Positions 43,089 through 54,459 of a stretch of DNA of 64,000 nucleotides are shown one piece after another. Within the stretch, counting starts at the first letter, position 1. Each line of letters starts with the position of its first letter. The stretch covers positions 990,260-1,054,259 of the forward strand of contig NZ_FNNU01000001.1 in the NCBI RefSeq assembly GCF_900106975.1. Direction: 5' to 3'. Both the position numbers and the translations under genes were made by a program. A model generated the notes under the pieces. The model was given only the letters and a program-made list of their open reading frames with translations, had not been told where the DNA came from and searched no databases. The DNA comes from Pseudomonas kuykendallii. Its GTDB lineage: Bacteria; Pseudomonadota; Gammaproteobacteria; Pseudomonadales; Pseudomonadaceae.

Positions 43089-45266
43089 ATGACGGAACGT
43101 GTTCAAGCCGGCGGCCTGCAGGTCGCCAAGATCCTCTTCGACTTCGTCAATGACGAGGCGATTCCCGGCACCGGCATCGACGCCGACGCCTTCTGGGCCG
43201 GCGCCGGAAAGCTCATCGACGAACTGGCGCCGAAGAACCGCGCGCTGCTGGCCAAGCGCGACGAACTGCAGGCGCAGATCGATGCCTGGCACCAGGCGCG
43301 TGCCGGCCAGGCTCACGACGCCGCGGCCTACAAGGCCTTCCTCGGCGAGATCGGCTACCTGCTGCCGGCGGTGGAGGATTTCCACATCGCCACCGAAAAC
43401 GTCGACGACGAGATCGCCCGCATGGCCGGCCCGCAGCTGGTGGTGCCGGTGATGAACGCGCGCTTCGCCCTGAACGCTTCCAACGCTCGCTGGGGCTCGC
43501 TGTACGACGCGCTCTACGGCACCGACGCGATCAGCGAAGAGGGTGGCGCCAGCAAGGGCCCGGGCTACAACGAAGTGCGCGGCGCCAAGGTGATCGCCTT
43601 CGCCCGTGCCTTTCTCGACCAGGCCGCTCCGCTGGCCAACGGCTCCCACGTCGACGCCACGGCCTACGTGATCTACGGCGACAAGCTGGTGGTCAACCTC
43701 AAGGGCGGCGATGAAACCGGCCTGCAGGACGAGTCGCAGTTCATCGGCTTCCAGGGCGACGCCGCGCAGCCCAAGGCCGTGCTGCTCAAGCACAACGGCC
43801 TGCACTTCGAGATCCAGATCGATCCTTCCAGCCCGGTCGGCCAGACCGACGCCGCCGGGGTCAAGGACGTGCTGATGGAGGCCGCGCTGACCACCATCAT
43901 GGACTGCGAGGACTCCGTCGCCGCGGTCGATGCCGAAGACAAGGTGCTGATCTACCGCAACTGGCTGGGCCTGATGAGAGGCGACCTCGCCGAAGGCATC
44001 AACAAGGGCGGCAAGGTCTTCACCCGCGTCATGTACGCCGATCGCAACTACACCGCGGCCGACGGCAGCGCGCTGACCCTGCACGGCCGCTCGCTGCTGT
44101 TCGTGCGCAACGTCGGCCACCTGATGACCAACGACGCGATCCTCGACGGTGCCGGCAACGAGGCGCCGGAAGGCATCCTCGACGTGCTGTTCACCAGCCT
44201 CGCGGCGATCCACAACCTCAACGGCAACACCACCCGCAGCAACAGCCGCCGCGGCTCGGTGTACATCGTCAAGCCGAAGATGCACGGTCCCGAGGAAGTG
44301 GCGTTCACCAACGAACTGTTCGGTCGCGTCGAGGACATCCTCGGCCTGCCGCGCAACACCCTCAAGGTCGGCATCATGGACGAGGAGCGCCGCACCACGG
44401 TCAACCTCAAGGCCTGCATCAAGGCCGCCCGCGAGCGCGTGGTGTTCATCAACACCGGCTTCCTCGACCGCACCGGCGACGAAATCCACACCTCCATGGA
44501 AGCCGGGCCGATGGTGCGCAAGGCGGCGATGAAGGGCGAGAAGTGGATTGGCGCCTACGAGAACAACAACGTCGACGTCGGCCTGGCCTGCGGCCTCGCC
44601 GGGCGCGCGCAGATCGGCAAGGGCATGTGGGCGATGCCGGACCTGATGGCGGCCATGCTGGAACAGAAGATCGGCCATCCGAAATCCGGCGCCAACACCG
44701 CCTGGGTGCCGTCGCCGACTGCCGCCGCGCTGCACGCGCTGCACTACCACCAGGTCGACGTGTTCGCCGTGCAGGCCGAACTGGCGCAGCGCGCGGCGGC
44801 CTCGGTGGACGACATCCTCACGATCCCGCTGGCGCCGAACCGCGACTGGTCGGCGGCGGACATCCAGAGCGAGCTGGACAACAACGCCCAGGGCATCCTC
44901 GGCTACGTTGTGCGCTGGGTCGAGCAGGGCGTCGGCTGCTCCAAGGTGCCGGACATCCATGACATCGGCCTGATGGAAGACCGCGCCACCCTGCGCATCT
45001 CCAGCCAGCACATGGCCAACTGGCTTCGCCACGGCGTGGTCAGCGAGGAGCAGGTGCGCGCCAGCCTGGAGCGCATGGCACCGGTGGTGGATCGGCAGAA
45101 TGCCGGCGATCCGGCCTACCGGCCGATGGCACCGGACTTCGCCAACAGCGTGGCGTTCCAGGCCGCGTTGGAGCTGGTCCTGGAAGGCACCAAGCAGCCC
45201 AACGGCTACACCGAGCCGGTGCTGCACCGCCGTCGTCGCGAGTTCAAGGCCAAGCAGGGCCGCTGA
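43089..45266 (+). CDS. glcB: Malate synthase G
   Basis: A 725-residue enzyme condensing glyoxylate with acetyl-CoA in the glyoxylate bypass. '[19 protein letters not shown]' is the catalytic acidic block, '[20 protein letters not shown]', '[17 protein letters not shown]' and '[19 protein letters not shown]' supply the glyoxylate/Mg site. '[26 protein letters not shown]' is family specific. Starts at 43089 or 43086 are both served by a GAGGAAG site; the first gives the usual 725-residue length. A clear terminator follows. Confidence 0.97.
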   Translation: MTERVQAGGLQVAKILFDFVNDEAIPGTGIDADAFWAGAGKLIDELAPKNRALLAKRDELQAQIDAWHQARAGQAHDAAAYKAFLGEIGYLLPAVEDFHIATENVDDEIARMAGPQLVVPVMNARFALNASNARWGSLYDALYGTDAISEEGGASKGPGYNEVRGAKVIAFARAFLDQAAPLANGSHVDATAYVIYGDKLVVNLKGGDETGLQDESQFIGFQGDAAQPKAVLLKHNGLHFEIQIDPSSPVGQTDAAGVKDVLMEAALTTIMDCEDSVAAVDAEDKVLIYRNWLGLMRGDLAEGINKGGKVFTRVMYADRNYTAADGSALTLHGRSLLFVRNVGHLMTNDAILDGAGNEAPEGILDVLFTSLAAIHNLNGNTTRSNSRRGSVYIVKPKMHGPEEVAFTNELFGRVEDILGLPRNTLKVGIMDEERRTTVNLKACIKAARERVVFINTGFLDRTGDEIHTSMEAGPMVRKAAMKGEKWIGAYENNNVDVGLACGLAGRAQIGKGMWAMPDLMAAMLEQKIGHPKSGANTAWVPSPTAAALHALHYHQVDVFAVQAELAQRAAASVDDILTIPLAPNRDWSAADIQSELDNNAQGILGYVVRWVEQGVGCSKVPDIHDIGLMEDRATLRISSQHMANWLRHGVVSEEQVRASLERMAPVVDRQNAGDPAYRPMAPDFANSVAFQAALELVLEGTKQPNGYTEPVLHRRRREFKAKQGR

Positions 45267-45365
45267 ACGCGTCGCGGGTGCTCCGCGCTCCCGCTCACGG
45301 AGCGCGGGGCGTGGGCCGCGAAACGTCGGCCTTTGCCTTCCGCCAAGCGTTCGAGCAACCGCATC

Positions 45366-45390
45366 AGCCGCCTTCAGAGGCGGCTTTTTT
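45366..45390 (+). terminator. Terminator of glcB
   Basis: Eight-base stem AGCCGCCT / AGGCGGCT with a TCAG loop, then TTTTT. 100 bases past the glcB stop. Confidence 0.9.
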
Positions 45391-45401
45391 GTGCGCGCGG
45401 C

Positions 45402-45863
45402 CTAGAGCGCCTTGGCCATCTCCGTGGTGCCTTTCCAGCCCAGTTCGGCGTACATCGGCTTGCCCATTTCGGTGGCATGGAGGATGGCGAACGGCAGGTC
45501 TCGGCGGGCGAATTCCGCTTCCGCCAGTTTCATCAATTGACGCCCCAGTCCGCGCCGCCGATGGCCGTGCTCGACATAGACGTTGAGCACGTAGCCGCGC
45601 TGGTCGTGGCGCGGGTGCGACGGGTGCGGCGGCCAGTCGATGGCCATCAGGCCGATGCCGGCGACCGGTGTTTCGCCGTCCAGCAGGACAAAGCCGAAAT
45701 AGCGTCCGTCGGCCAGGCGCGGCGCCAGCCAGGGACGAAAATGCTCGGTCATCACCTCTAGGGTGCCCGCATCACGGCCGGCCTCCTGGAACATCGCATG
45801 GCGGTGCCGGCAGATCAGGTCGAGGTCGCGGACATCGACCGGGCGGTGCGGCAAGACGGACAT
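45402..45863 (-). CDS. GNAT family N-acetyltransferase
   Basis: A 153-residue GNAT protein with 'YVLNVYVEHGHRRRGLGRQLMKLAEAEFARRD' (motif A, R/QxxGxG) and 'LHATEMGKPMYAELGWKGTTEM' (motif B). Substrate unknown. It ends close to the glcB terminator; no operon partner is evident. Confidence 0.88.
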   Translation of the reverse strand: MSVLPHRPVDVRDLDLICRHRHAMFQEAGRDAGTLEVMTEHFRPWLAPRLADGRYFGFVLLDGETPVAGIGLMAIDWPPHPSHPRHDQRGYVLNVYVEHGHRRRGLGRQLMKLAEAEFARRDLPFAILHATEMGKPMYAELGWKGTTEMAKAL

Positions 45864-45960
45864 GGGGCGGCTCCTGTGAAGGGTGTCTGGCGGCGATCCT
45901 AACCTGCGGCCCGGTCGCCGGAAATGGCGCCGGCCTCGGCCCGGGCGCTCGTGAAGGCAC

Positions 45961-46851
45961 TCAGCGCGCTTCGTGAAGGAATACCTTGAAGGCCTGCCAG
46001 AGCGCGCTGCGATAGCGTTCCGGGTGCCACACCAGGGAAAAGGTGCGGGTCAGTTGCAGGTCGTTCTGTAGGGCGACCAGTTCGCCGCGCTCCAGCTCGC
46101 CGGAGATGCTCAGGCGCGACATGCAGCTCAGGCCGAAACCGGCGCGCACCGCCTGCTTGATCGCCTCGTGCTGGCTCAGCTCCATGCGCACCCGTAGCCG
46201 TTCGGTGTGGTGAAGCACCGCCGACTCGAAGATGCTGCGGGTGCCGGAGCCGGGCTCGCGCAGAATCCACGGCTCGTTCTGAATGTCCTCGTCGCTCAGC
46301 CGTCCGCCGCGGGCCAGGGGATGCGCGGGGGCGCAGACCACGAGCATTTCGTCCTGGCGCCAGACTTCCCAGGCCAGCCGCGGCTCGCTGCACTGGCCTT
46401 CCACCAGGCCGAGGTCGGCCTCGAAGCGGAGGATGTCGCCGATCACTTCGCCGGTGTTGCGCAGGCACAATTGCAGGTTGGCTTCGGGGTGCGCCTCGCT
46501 GAAGCGCCCGGCGAGCGAGGGCAGCAGGTAGTTGCCGATGGTGGCGCTGGCAGCGATGTTGAGGGTGCCCTGCAGCGATCCCTGCGGCTCGCGCGCCGAT
46601 TCGACGAACTGGCCGAGCTCGTGCAGCAGGCTCTCGGCCTGGGGCAGCAGGCGCCTGCCGACATCGTTGAGCTGCAGGCGACGCCCCTGGCGATCGAAGA
46701 GGATGACGCCCAGCTGGTGCTCGAGGTCGGCGAGCGACTGGCTGGTGGCCGACTGCGAGAGACTGAGTTTTTCCGCGGCGTTGCCGAGGCTGGTGCCCTT
46801 GGCGACGGCTACGAAGACCTGCAGCTGGCGGAAGGTGACGCTCGGGTTCAT
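45961..46851 (-). CDS. LysR-family regulator, YeiE-like
   Basis: A 296-residue LTTR. Its HTH covers residues 1-62 ('LQVFVAVAKGTSLGNAAEKLSLSQSATSQSLADLEHQLG'), followed by an effector domain from ~90 ('LNIAASATIGNYLLPSLAGRF'), typical of the CysB/YeiE-like branch. It diverges from a YeiH-type exporter gene across 97 bases, the same arrangement as yeiE-yeiH in E. coli, so that transporter is its likely target. Confidence 0.88.
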   Translation of the reverse strand: MNPSVTFRQLQVFVAVAKGTSLGNAAEKLSLSQSATSQSLADLEHQLGVILFDRQGRRLQLNDVGRRLLPQAESLLHELGQFVESAREPQGSLQGTLNIAASATIGNYLLPSLAGRFSEAHPEANLQLCLRNTGEVIGDILRFEADLGLVEGQCSEPRLAWEVWRQDEMLVVCAPAHPLARGGRLSDEDIQNEPWILREPGSGTRSIFESAVLHHTERLRVRMELSQHEAIKQAVRAGFGLSCMSRLSISGELERGELVALQNDLQLTRTFSLVWHPERYRSALWQAFKVFLHEAR

Positions 46852-46948
46852 TTCACTTTTTCCGATCAGTCATATCGTTATAACCGTTTCGCAGCAGCAC
46901 CTATTCGCCCATAGCCTGACCACATTCGCAAGCCTGGAGGTGGTTTTC

Positions 46949-47947
46949 ATGTGGCAGGGTCTGCTCCTTTGCAGCGTACTGACGGCGCTCGGCTATGGTC
47001 TTTCGCAGGTGCCGCTGCTCGCCCACAGCGGCTTCAGCCCGTTGGTGTTCTCGCTGTTGCTCGGCCTGCTGGCGGGCAATGTCGGCGTGATCCGTTCGTT
47101 GCCCGGCGCGCGTCCGGGATTGTCCTTCTGCACGCGCTGGCTGCTGCGCGGCGGCATCGTGCTGTTCGGTCTGTCGTTGACCCTGCAGCAGATCTTCGCC
47201 CTCGGGCCCTGGGTGCTGGTGCTCGACGTGCTGGTGATCGGCTGCGTGCTGACGCTGGGCTACCTGATCGGCACCCGGCTGCTGAAGCTGGACGCGGAAA
47301 CCACCCTGCTGACCTGCGCCGGCAGTGCGATCTGCGGGGCCGCGGCGGTGCTGGCCACCGAGGCGACGATCCGCTCGCGGCCGGCGGCGACCTCGATGGC
47401 GGTGGCCACCGTGGTGCTCTTCGGCTCGCTATCGATGCTGGTCTATCCGCTGCTCTACCCGCTGGTGGGGCTGGACGAGGCGCGCTTCGGCATCTACATC
47501 GGCGCCACCGTGCACGAGGTCGCTCAGGTGGTGGCCGCTGCCGACGCCGTCGGGCCGGATGCGCTGGCGAATGCGGTGATCGTGAAGTTGCTGCGGGTGC
47601 TGCTGCTGATTCCCTTCCTGCTGATCGTCGGCCAGTGGTGGCTGCGGCGCGGCCATCCGGCGGCGATGGGCATCGAGGGAAAAGGCCGCCTGGTGATTCC
47701 GTGGTTCGCCTTCGGCTTCCTGGCGATGGTGCTGTTCAACAGCTACGTCCAGCTGCCCGCCGAACTGCACCGCGGGCTGATCCTGATCGGCCAGATCGCC
47801 CTGGCGATGGCGATGGCCGCGCTGGGCTACGAGACGCGTCTGGAGAAGCTGGCCGCGCTGGGCGTGCGGCCGTTCATCCTGGCCCTGTGCCTGTTCGTCA
47901 TGCTTACCGGCGGAGGGCTGCTGATGACCGTGCTCTGCTTCGGCTGA
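46949..47947 (+). CDS. YeiH family putative sulfate/sulfonate exporter (UPF0324)
   Basis: A 332-residue polytopic membrane protein with about ten helices. 'LRGGIVLFGLSLTLQQIF', 'LLTCAGSAICGAAAVLATEATI' and 'GIYIGATVHEVAQVVAAADAVG' are the conserved family blocks. The ATG at 46949 has GGAGG at eight bases; the longer frame upstream is not coding. It converges with the molybdopterin oxidoreductase gene, 13 bases between stops. Confidence 0.88.
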   Translation: MWQGLLLCSVLTALGYGLSQVPLLAHSGFSPLVFSLLLGLLAGNVGVIRSLPGARPGLSFCTRWLLRGGIVLFGLSLTLQQIFALGPWVLVLDVLVIGCVLTLGYLIGTRLLKLDAETTLLTCAGSAICGAAAVLATEATIRSRPAATSMAVATVVLFGSLSMLVYPLLYPLVGLDEARFGIYIGATVHEVAQVVAAADAVGPDALANAVIVKLLRVLLLIPFLLIVGQWWLRRGHPAAMGIEGKGRLVIPWFAFGFLAMVLFNSYVQLPAELHRGLILIGQIALAMAMAALGYETRLEKLAALGVRPFILALCLFVMLTGGGLLMTVLCFG

Positions 47948-47960
47948 GCAGGCCGCCGGA

Positions 47961-50309
47961 CTAGCCGGGCAGCGGCGCGGGCTCCACCGGTACGCTGGCG
48001 TCCTGGCCCACCGCGATCACCCGGCGCAAGGTGACGGGAATCGATTTGGCCGCCGGCACCTTGGCCTTTTCCGCGTGGTGCCAGAGCGGGATCAGCGCGT
48101 TGCATTCGGGGTAGTAGCCGGCGCAGCAGCCTTCGGGAATGTCATACGGCGTCACCCGCAGCGGCCCGACCTCGCGGTGCACGCCATCGTCCACCGCGGT
48201 GCTGACCTGCACCTTGTCGCCTTCGGCCAGGTTGAGCCGGGCGATGTCGTTGCGGTGCATCAGCAGTACCGCGCGGGTGCCGTGGATACCGCGGAAGCGG
48301 TCGTTATAGCCGTAGACGGTGGTGTTGAACTGGTCGTTGCTGCGGATCGTCATCAGGTTCAGCACGTCGCGGCGCTCCGCGCGCTGCTCGACATCGTCGT
48401 CCACCGACAGGGTGTGCGGCTCGATGAAGTTGGCCTTGCCGTTGCTCGTCTTCCACTGGCGCTGGCTGGCGCCGAGCGGACGGTGAAAGCCGCCGGGCTC
48501 CATCATCCTGACGTTGAGGTCATGGAAGGTCTCCGGGTAGGTCGCGGCAATCGCCTCGCGCACCAGCCCGTAGTCGGCCACCCAGGCATCCCAGTCGACG
48601 GCCGGGTTCGGCGCCAGGGTGGCCTTGGCCAGCGCCGCGATGATCGCTGGCTCGGACAGCAGGTGCTCGCCGGCCGGTGCCGCCACGCCGCGCCAGGCAC
48701 GGATGCAGGCGGTGCTGTCCTCGGTGGTGTGGCGTTGCTCGCCGCTGGCCTGGACGTCGACCTCGGTGCGCCCCAGGCACGGCAGCAGGTAGGCCTTCTC
48801 GCCGTGGACCAGGTGGCTGCGGTTGAGCTTGGTGGCGATCTGCACGCTCAGCTTGAGCGACGACCAGGCCGGCTCGAGGCGGCCGCTGTCGGGAATCGCG
48901 CGGATGAAGTTGCCGCCGAGGGCGACGAAGGCCTTCACCTTGCCCGCGACTATCGCTTCGCAGGCCTCCACGGTGTTCATCCCGTCCTCGCTTGGCGGCT
49001 CGAAGCCGAAGCGCTCGCGCAGCTTGTCCGCTGGCACCTGGGCGGCCTTCTCGGTGATCCCCACGCTGCGCTGGCCCTGCACGTTGGAATGGCCGCGCAC
49101 CGGGCAGATGCCGGCACCTTCCTTGCCCATGTTGCCGCGCAGCAGCAGCAGGTTGACCAGCATCTGCACGTTCAGCACGCCGTGGCGGTGCTGGGTCAGG
49201 CCCATGCCGTATACCGCGATCACCCGTTCGCAGCCCGCGTAGACGGTGGCGGCGGCCTCCATGGCGCCGCGGGTCAGGCCGCTGCGGCGTTCCAGCAACG
49301 GCCAGGCATAGCCGCGGATGCGCCGCTCGAAGGCCTCGAAGCCCGCCGTGTGCTTCGCGATGAAGGCAACGTCGAGCACCCGCGCGGCCCCGCGCTCGCG
49401 GGCGGCGTCGTCCATTTCGAAGAGTGCCTTGCAGATACCGGCGATGCAGGCGATGTCGCCGCCGATTGCCAGTTGGTGATACTGGGTGCTGACCACGATG
49501 GATTCGCCGGTGGCCATCTGCACCGGCGACTGCGGGTTGGTGAAGCGCTCCAGCCCGCGTTCGCGCAGCGGGTTGAAGGTGATGATCGGTGCATTGCGTT
49601 TACGCGCCGCCTCCAGCTCATGGAGCATTCGCGGGGCGTTGCTGCCGGTGTTGTGGCCGAAGAACAGCAGGCCGTCGGTCTTCGCGAAGTCGTTCAGCGT
49701 GACCGTGCCGACCGGCACGCCGATGCTCTCCGGCAACGCGATCGAGGTGCTCTCGTGGCACATGTTCGAGCTGTCCGGCAGGTTGTTGGTGCCATACAGG
49801 CGCGCATACAGTGCCCACATGTAGGAGGCCTCCAGCGAGGCGCGGCCGGAGGCGTAGAACACCACCTCATTGGGATCGGTGTAGCCCTTGAGTTCGGCGC
49901 CGATCTCGGCGAAGGCCTGCGCCCAGCTGATCGGCAGATAGCGGTCGCTGGCGGCGTCCCAGCGCAGCGGCTCGGTCAGGCGCCCCTGCTGCTCGAGTTC
50001 GTAGTCGCTCCAGTTGCGCAGTTCGCGCAGCGTATGCCGGGCAAAGAACTCCGGCCCGCAGCGCAAGGCAGTGCCTTCCCAGGCGGTGGCCTTGGCGCCG
50101 TTCTCGCAGAAGGCCAGCGGCAGGCTCGGGTGCGGCTTGGCCCAGGCGCAGCTGACGCAGGCGAAGCCGTCGATCGGCTTGTTCTGCTTGAGCAGCGCCT
50201 TGCCGGCGGCGAAGGGCGCGCGTTCGCGCAGCAGTATCTCGCCCACCGACTGCGCCGAACCCCAGCCACCGGCCGGACCCTTGTAAGGCTTGAAGCGCGC
50301 TTTGCGCAT
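47961..50309 (-). CDS. FdhF/YdeP family molybdopterin oxidoreductase
   Basis: A 782-residue molybdenum enzyme. Cys51, Cys54 and Cys68 ('FACVSCAWAKPHPSLPLAFCEN') with a following Cys84 suit an iron-sulfur site. 'NMCHESTSIALPESIGVPVGTVTLNDF' puts Cys184 in the Mo-ligand position, so it would be Cys- rather than Sec-coordinated. 'FFGHNTGSNAPRMLHEL' and 'GICPVRGHSNVQGQRSVGI' are family blocks. In E. coli YdeP supports acid resistance; the substrate is unknown. No fdhD gene lies beside it here. Confidence 0.9.
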   Translation of the reverse strand: MRKARFKPYKGPAGGWGSAQSVGEILLRERAPFAAGKALLKQNKPIDGFACVSCAWAKPHPSLPLAFCENGAKATAWEGTALRCGPEFFARHTLRELRNWSDYELEQQGRLTEPLRWDAASDRYLPISWAQAFAEIGAELKGYTDPNEVVFYASGRASLEASYMWALYARLYGTNNLPDSSNMCHESTSIALPESIGVPVGTVTLNDFAKTDGLLFFGHNTGSNAPRMLHELEAARKRNAPIITFNPLRERGLERFTNPQSPVQMATGESIVVSTQYHQLAIGGDIACIAGICKALFEMDDAARERGAARVLDVAFIAKHTAGFEAFERRIRGYAWPLLERRSGLTRGAMEAAATVYAGCERVIAVYGMGLTQHRHGVLNVQMLVNLLLLRGNMGKEGAGICPVRGHSNVQGQRSVGITEKAAQVPADKLRERFGFEPPSEDGMNTVEACEAIVAGKVKAFVALGGNFIRAIPDSGRLEPAWSSLKLSVQIATKLNRSHLVHGEKAYLLPCLGRTEVDVQASGEQRHTTEDSTACIRAWRGVAAPAGEHLLSEPAIIAALAKATLAPNPAVDWDAWVADYGLVREAIAATYPETFHDLNVRMMEPGGFHRPLGASQRQWKTSNGKANFIEPHTLSVDDDVEQRAERRDVLNLMTIRSNDQFNTTVYGYNDRFRGIHGTRAVLLMHRNDIARLNLAEGDKVQVSTAVDDGVHREVGPLRVTPYDIPEGCCAGYYPECNALIPLWHHAEKAKVPAAKSIPVTLRRVIAVGQDASVPVEPAPLPG

Positions 50310-50429
50310 GCGGTTCTCCTCGGCGGCCGACGCGGTTCGCGCAGGCCTCTGAGTTACGACGCAGCGCCGCAGAGGATGGTTCAGGGTGGCGGATGAGCAA
50401 GCGTGGGCGACCGCTGCGGCCCGGTGAGG

Positions 50430-50894
50430 CTAGGCGCCGCCGCGGAAACCGAGCTGACGCCAGGCTTCGTAGACCGCGACGGCCACCGTGTTGGAGAGGT
50501 TCAGGCTGCGGCAGTCGGGCCGCATCGGCAGGCGCAGGCGCTGTTCCACCGGCAGGGAATTGCGGATGTCTTCCGGCAGGCCGCGGCTCTCGGGGCCGAA
50601 GAGAAAGGCATCGCCCTCGCGGTACTCGACCTCGTGGTGCGGGTGCGAGCCCTTGGTGGTGAAGGCGAAGACCCGCGGCTGGCCCAGGCTTTCCAGGCAG
50701 CTGGGCAGGTCGGCATGACGCTGCAGGGTGGCGTACTCGTGGTAATCGAGGCCGGCGCGGCGCAGGCGCTTGTCGTCCAGCTCGAACCCCAGCGGCTCGA
50801 TCAGGTGCAGGCTGCAGCCAGCGTTGGCGCATAGCCTGATAATGTTGCCGGTGTTGGGTGGAATTTCCGGTTGAAAAAGGATCACGCGAAACAT
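50430..50894 (-). CDS. trmL: TrmL, tRNA (cytidine/uridine-34-2'-O)-methyltransferase
   Basis: A 154-residue SPOUT methyltransferase. '[33 protein letters not shown]' is the N-terminal signature, '[11 protein letters not shown]' is motif 2, and '[28 protein letters not shown]' forms the knotted SAM site. It modifies the wobble base of tRNA-Leu. Its start codon shares two bases with the start codon of the divergent small-membrane-protein gene. Confidence 0.94.
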   Translation of the reverse strand: MFRVILFQPEIPPNTGNIIRLCANAGCSLHLIEPLGFELDDKRLRRAGLDYHEYATLQRHADLPSCLESLGQPRVFAFTTKGSHPHHEVEYREGDAFLFGPESRGLPEDIRNSLPVEQRLRLPMRPDCRSLNLSNTVAVAVYEAWRQLGFRGGA

Positions 50895-51333
50895 GCACGG
50901 CTCCGAGCCTGAAGACGGGCTCCATTCTACCCTCGAGGATGACCCGCGACCGCGCATGTGGCCGCGCTTTCTCCTGGCCCTGGCGCTGTTCGGTCTGCTG
51001 CTGGGGATGATGATCGGTCGCCTGAATGCGCCCCAGCCCGCGCTCCTGCAGCGGGTCGAAGTCCTGCCCGGTGCGCTGGTGCTGTGGTTCGACCGCGAGC
51101 CGAAGGTCTTCGTCGAGCGTATCGAAGGCACACTGGCGATGCTCATCGAGACCCGGGGCAAGGAGGCGGGCGGCCAGTTGCTGCTCGACGGGCGTCCGGT
51201 GAACTGGAGGATTGTGCGTGTGGAGCGTGGGTTGTTGCTCAATCTCGTCGCTGCCCTGCCTCTGCACGGCGCCCTGAAGGGCGCGGCAGAGGAGGGAGGA
51301 TGGCGGCTGGAGATCAGCCTGCGAGCGGAATAA
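50893..51333 (+). CDS. Small single-pass membrane protein, uncharacterised
   Basis: A 146-residue protein with a short acidic N-terminus, one membrane segment at about residues 24-43 ('[20 protein letters not shown]') and a ~100-residue hydrophobic-patterned periplasmic domain ('[31 protein letters not shown]...[19 protein letters not shown]'). I recognise no domain. Homologues stand between trmL and ntrC in related pseudomonads as far as I recall. Divergent from trmL with overlapping start codons. Confidence 0.75.
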   Translation: MHGSEPEDGLHSTLEDDPRPRMWPRFLLALALFGLLLGMMIGRLNAPQPALLQRVEVLPGALVLWFDREPKVFVERIEGTLAMLIETRGKEAGGQLLLDGRPVNWRIVRVERGLLLNLVAALPLHGALKGAAEEGGWRLEISLRAE

Positions 51334-51708
51334 AAGAGGGGAATCCCCGGCCTGCCTGTACCAAGGCCCCCGAAAAACGGTGGTATCTGGCTTATTGCAT
51401 CTGCTGTGCCAGTTCCGTACGGATGCTCGAAATCTGCACGTCTTCGTTTTTAAGTCCTTTAAAATCAATTGTTTGTGCTTGCATGGTTGTACAAATTGAG
51501 CCGGTTGGACGCTTCTCCGCCGTTGTTGCGAGGCGAATGCGCGGCACGGTGCGTGTTCAACATCTGTGCACCGTGCATTCAGGTTGTGCATGACAAGGTC
51601 ATCGGCAGGTTGGACCGGGTAACCGGTTTGCGCCGCCGGGGCAGAGCAGGGCGCACTTCCTGTCGGCCTGTTACCGCTGGCGGATTGGCAGGAGCCGCGA
51701 GGCAATAA
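51334..51708. other. Gap between the small membrane protein gene and ntrC; candidate sRNA/regulatory region
   Basis: No convincing ORF. It has an AT-rich stretch (51446-51500), a 9-bp perfect inverted repeat (51544-51552 with 51568-51576), an NtrC-like 17-mer (51574-51590) and a sigma54-like element on the minus strand (51396-51411). The nitrogen-regulated RNA NrsZ of P. aeruginosa is, to my memory, encoded in the equivalent gap. Confidence 0.45.
51396..51411 (-). promoter_or_regulatory. Sigma54-like promoter element
   Basis: Minus strand TGGCAC-AGCAG-ATGCA has GG-N10-GC and a perfect -24 TGGCAC. It would fire leftward, antisense to the end of the small membrane protein gene, so its role is unclear. 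Confidence 0.45.
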
Positions 51709-51733
51709 AAAAGCAGACCGAAGTCTGCTTTTG
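51707..51733 (-). terminator. Bidirectional terminator after ntrC
   Basis: Ten-base stem AAAAGCAGAC / GTCTGCTTTT (51709-51718 with 51723-51732) with a CGAA loop. U-runs are available in both directions, stronger on the minus strand. Confidence 0.88.
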
Positions 51734-51750
51734 TTCCAGCGCGACGCGGC

Positions 51751-53176
<1,426 letters not shown>

Positions 53177-53187
<11 letters not shown>

Positions 53188-54268
53188 GTGACGCTGCTCC
53201 TTGTTCCAGCGGCAGGAAGATCGAGAACACGGTGTGGCCGGGATGGCTTTCGCATTCGATCAGTCCCTGGTGCTGACTGATGATGTTCTGGGTGATCGCG
53301 AGGCCGAGCCCGGTACCGTCCGGGCGGCCACTGACCATGGGGTAGAAGATGGTGTCCTGCATGTCGGCGGGGATGCCGGGCCCGTTGTCGATGATTTCCA
53401 GCTTCGCCACCAGGCGATGGCGGATGTAGCCGATGGTGAACTGGCGCAGGGTGCGGGTACGCAGCGAAATCCGTCCCAGGTGCAGGTCGTTCTGCGCCGA
53501 CAGCGCCTGCATCGCGTTGCGCACGATGTTGAGCACCGCCTGGATCATCTGCTCGCGGTCGATCAGCACCTCGGGAATGCTCGGGTCGTAGTCGCGAACC
53601 AGGGTGATGCGCCCCTGGCTTTCCGCCTCGACAAGGCTGCTGACGCGCTCCAGTACTTCGTGGACGTTGGTCATCGACAGCGACGGCAGCTTGTTCGAGC
53701 CAAGCATGCGGTCGACCAGATTCCGCAGGCGGTCGGCCTCCTCGATGATGACGTTGGTGTAGTCCTTGAGGTGTTCTTCCGGCAGCTCGCGGGCGAGCAA
53801 CTGGGCCGCGCCGCGAATGCCGCCCAGCGGGTTCTTGATCTCGTGGGCGAGGCCGCGCACCAGCAGTTTGGTGGTTTCCTGCTTGGACAGCTGCGCCTCT
53901 TCCTTGGTGATCCGCAGCAGGCGATCGCGCGGGTGCACTTCCAGAAGTAGCAGGGTCTCGTTGCGGGTGATGATCGGCGTCACCGCGTAGTCGACCGTCT
54001 GCATCTGGCCGGTGAGCGAGGTGAGGGTGGCTTCGCGCTTGGTGAAGGGATGGGCCTGCTCGACCGCCTGGCGCAGCGAATGCAGCGCCTCGGGCGACTC
54101 GGTGAACAGTTCGCTGATGAACTGCCCGTGGCTGCGCTGCCCGCTGACGGCCAGCAGCATCTCCGCCGCCGGGTTCATGTACTCGAGCCGCAGTTCGGCG
54201 TTGAGCAGCAGGGTCGCGGTGGTGAGATTGTCGAGCAACAGCCGGTGCAGGGGAGAATCGTTGGTCAT
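53177..54268 (-). CDS. ntrB: NtrB (GlnL), nitrogen regulation sensor kinase
   Basis: A 363-residue cytoplasmic kinase/phosphatase controlled by PII. A PAS domain (~10-120) is followed by the phospho-acceptor His in 'VRGLAHEIKNPLGGIRGAAQ' and an HATPase with 'IVRNAMQAL', 'EIIDNGPGIP' and 'GRPDGTGLGLAITQNI'. ATG 54268 (MTNDSPLHRLL) aligns with known NtrB starts. About 190 bases upstream separate it from the DUF4124 genes, including a TATACT -10 and a TTGGTGCG half-site. Confidence 0.95.
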
Positions 54269-54459
54269 GAGTGCGCAGGTCTCAAAGGATGCTGGAAAAA
54301 TGCAAAAAGCAAACCAAGCCCTGAAAAGACGCGCTTTTATGGCCGAAATCATCCGGAAAGCTGTTTTTCGGCGCAAAAAACAGCCGGATAGCGGGCTTAT
54401 TTGGGGAGAGTATAAAAATTAGTGCACTGTCGCGCTCTTTATTGGTGCGCGGCTTTGCC
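54269..54459. promoter_or_regulatory. ntrBC upstream region
   Basis: AT-rich for this genome. It holds a possible -10 TATACT on the minus strand near 54408-54413, an NtrC-like half-site TATTGGTGCG near 54442, and a hairpin with CTGTTTTT / AAAAACAG arms at 54360-54386. Autoregulation of ntrBC is plausible but the motifs are weak. Confidence 0.35.

Noticed and set aside
42873-45227. 784-residue minus-strand frame opposite malate synthase
   Set aside because: Low-complexity Val/His/Gly/Asp composition and full overlap with glcB, which has unmistakable motifs.
49867-51705. 612-residue minus-strand frame spanning trmL and the oxidoreductase start
   Set aside because: It runs across two real genes in the wrong frame; fragments of it are frame-shifted readings of trmL and YdeP.
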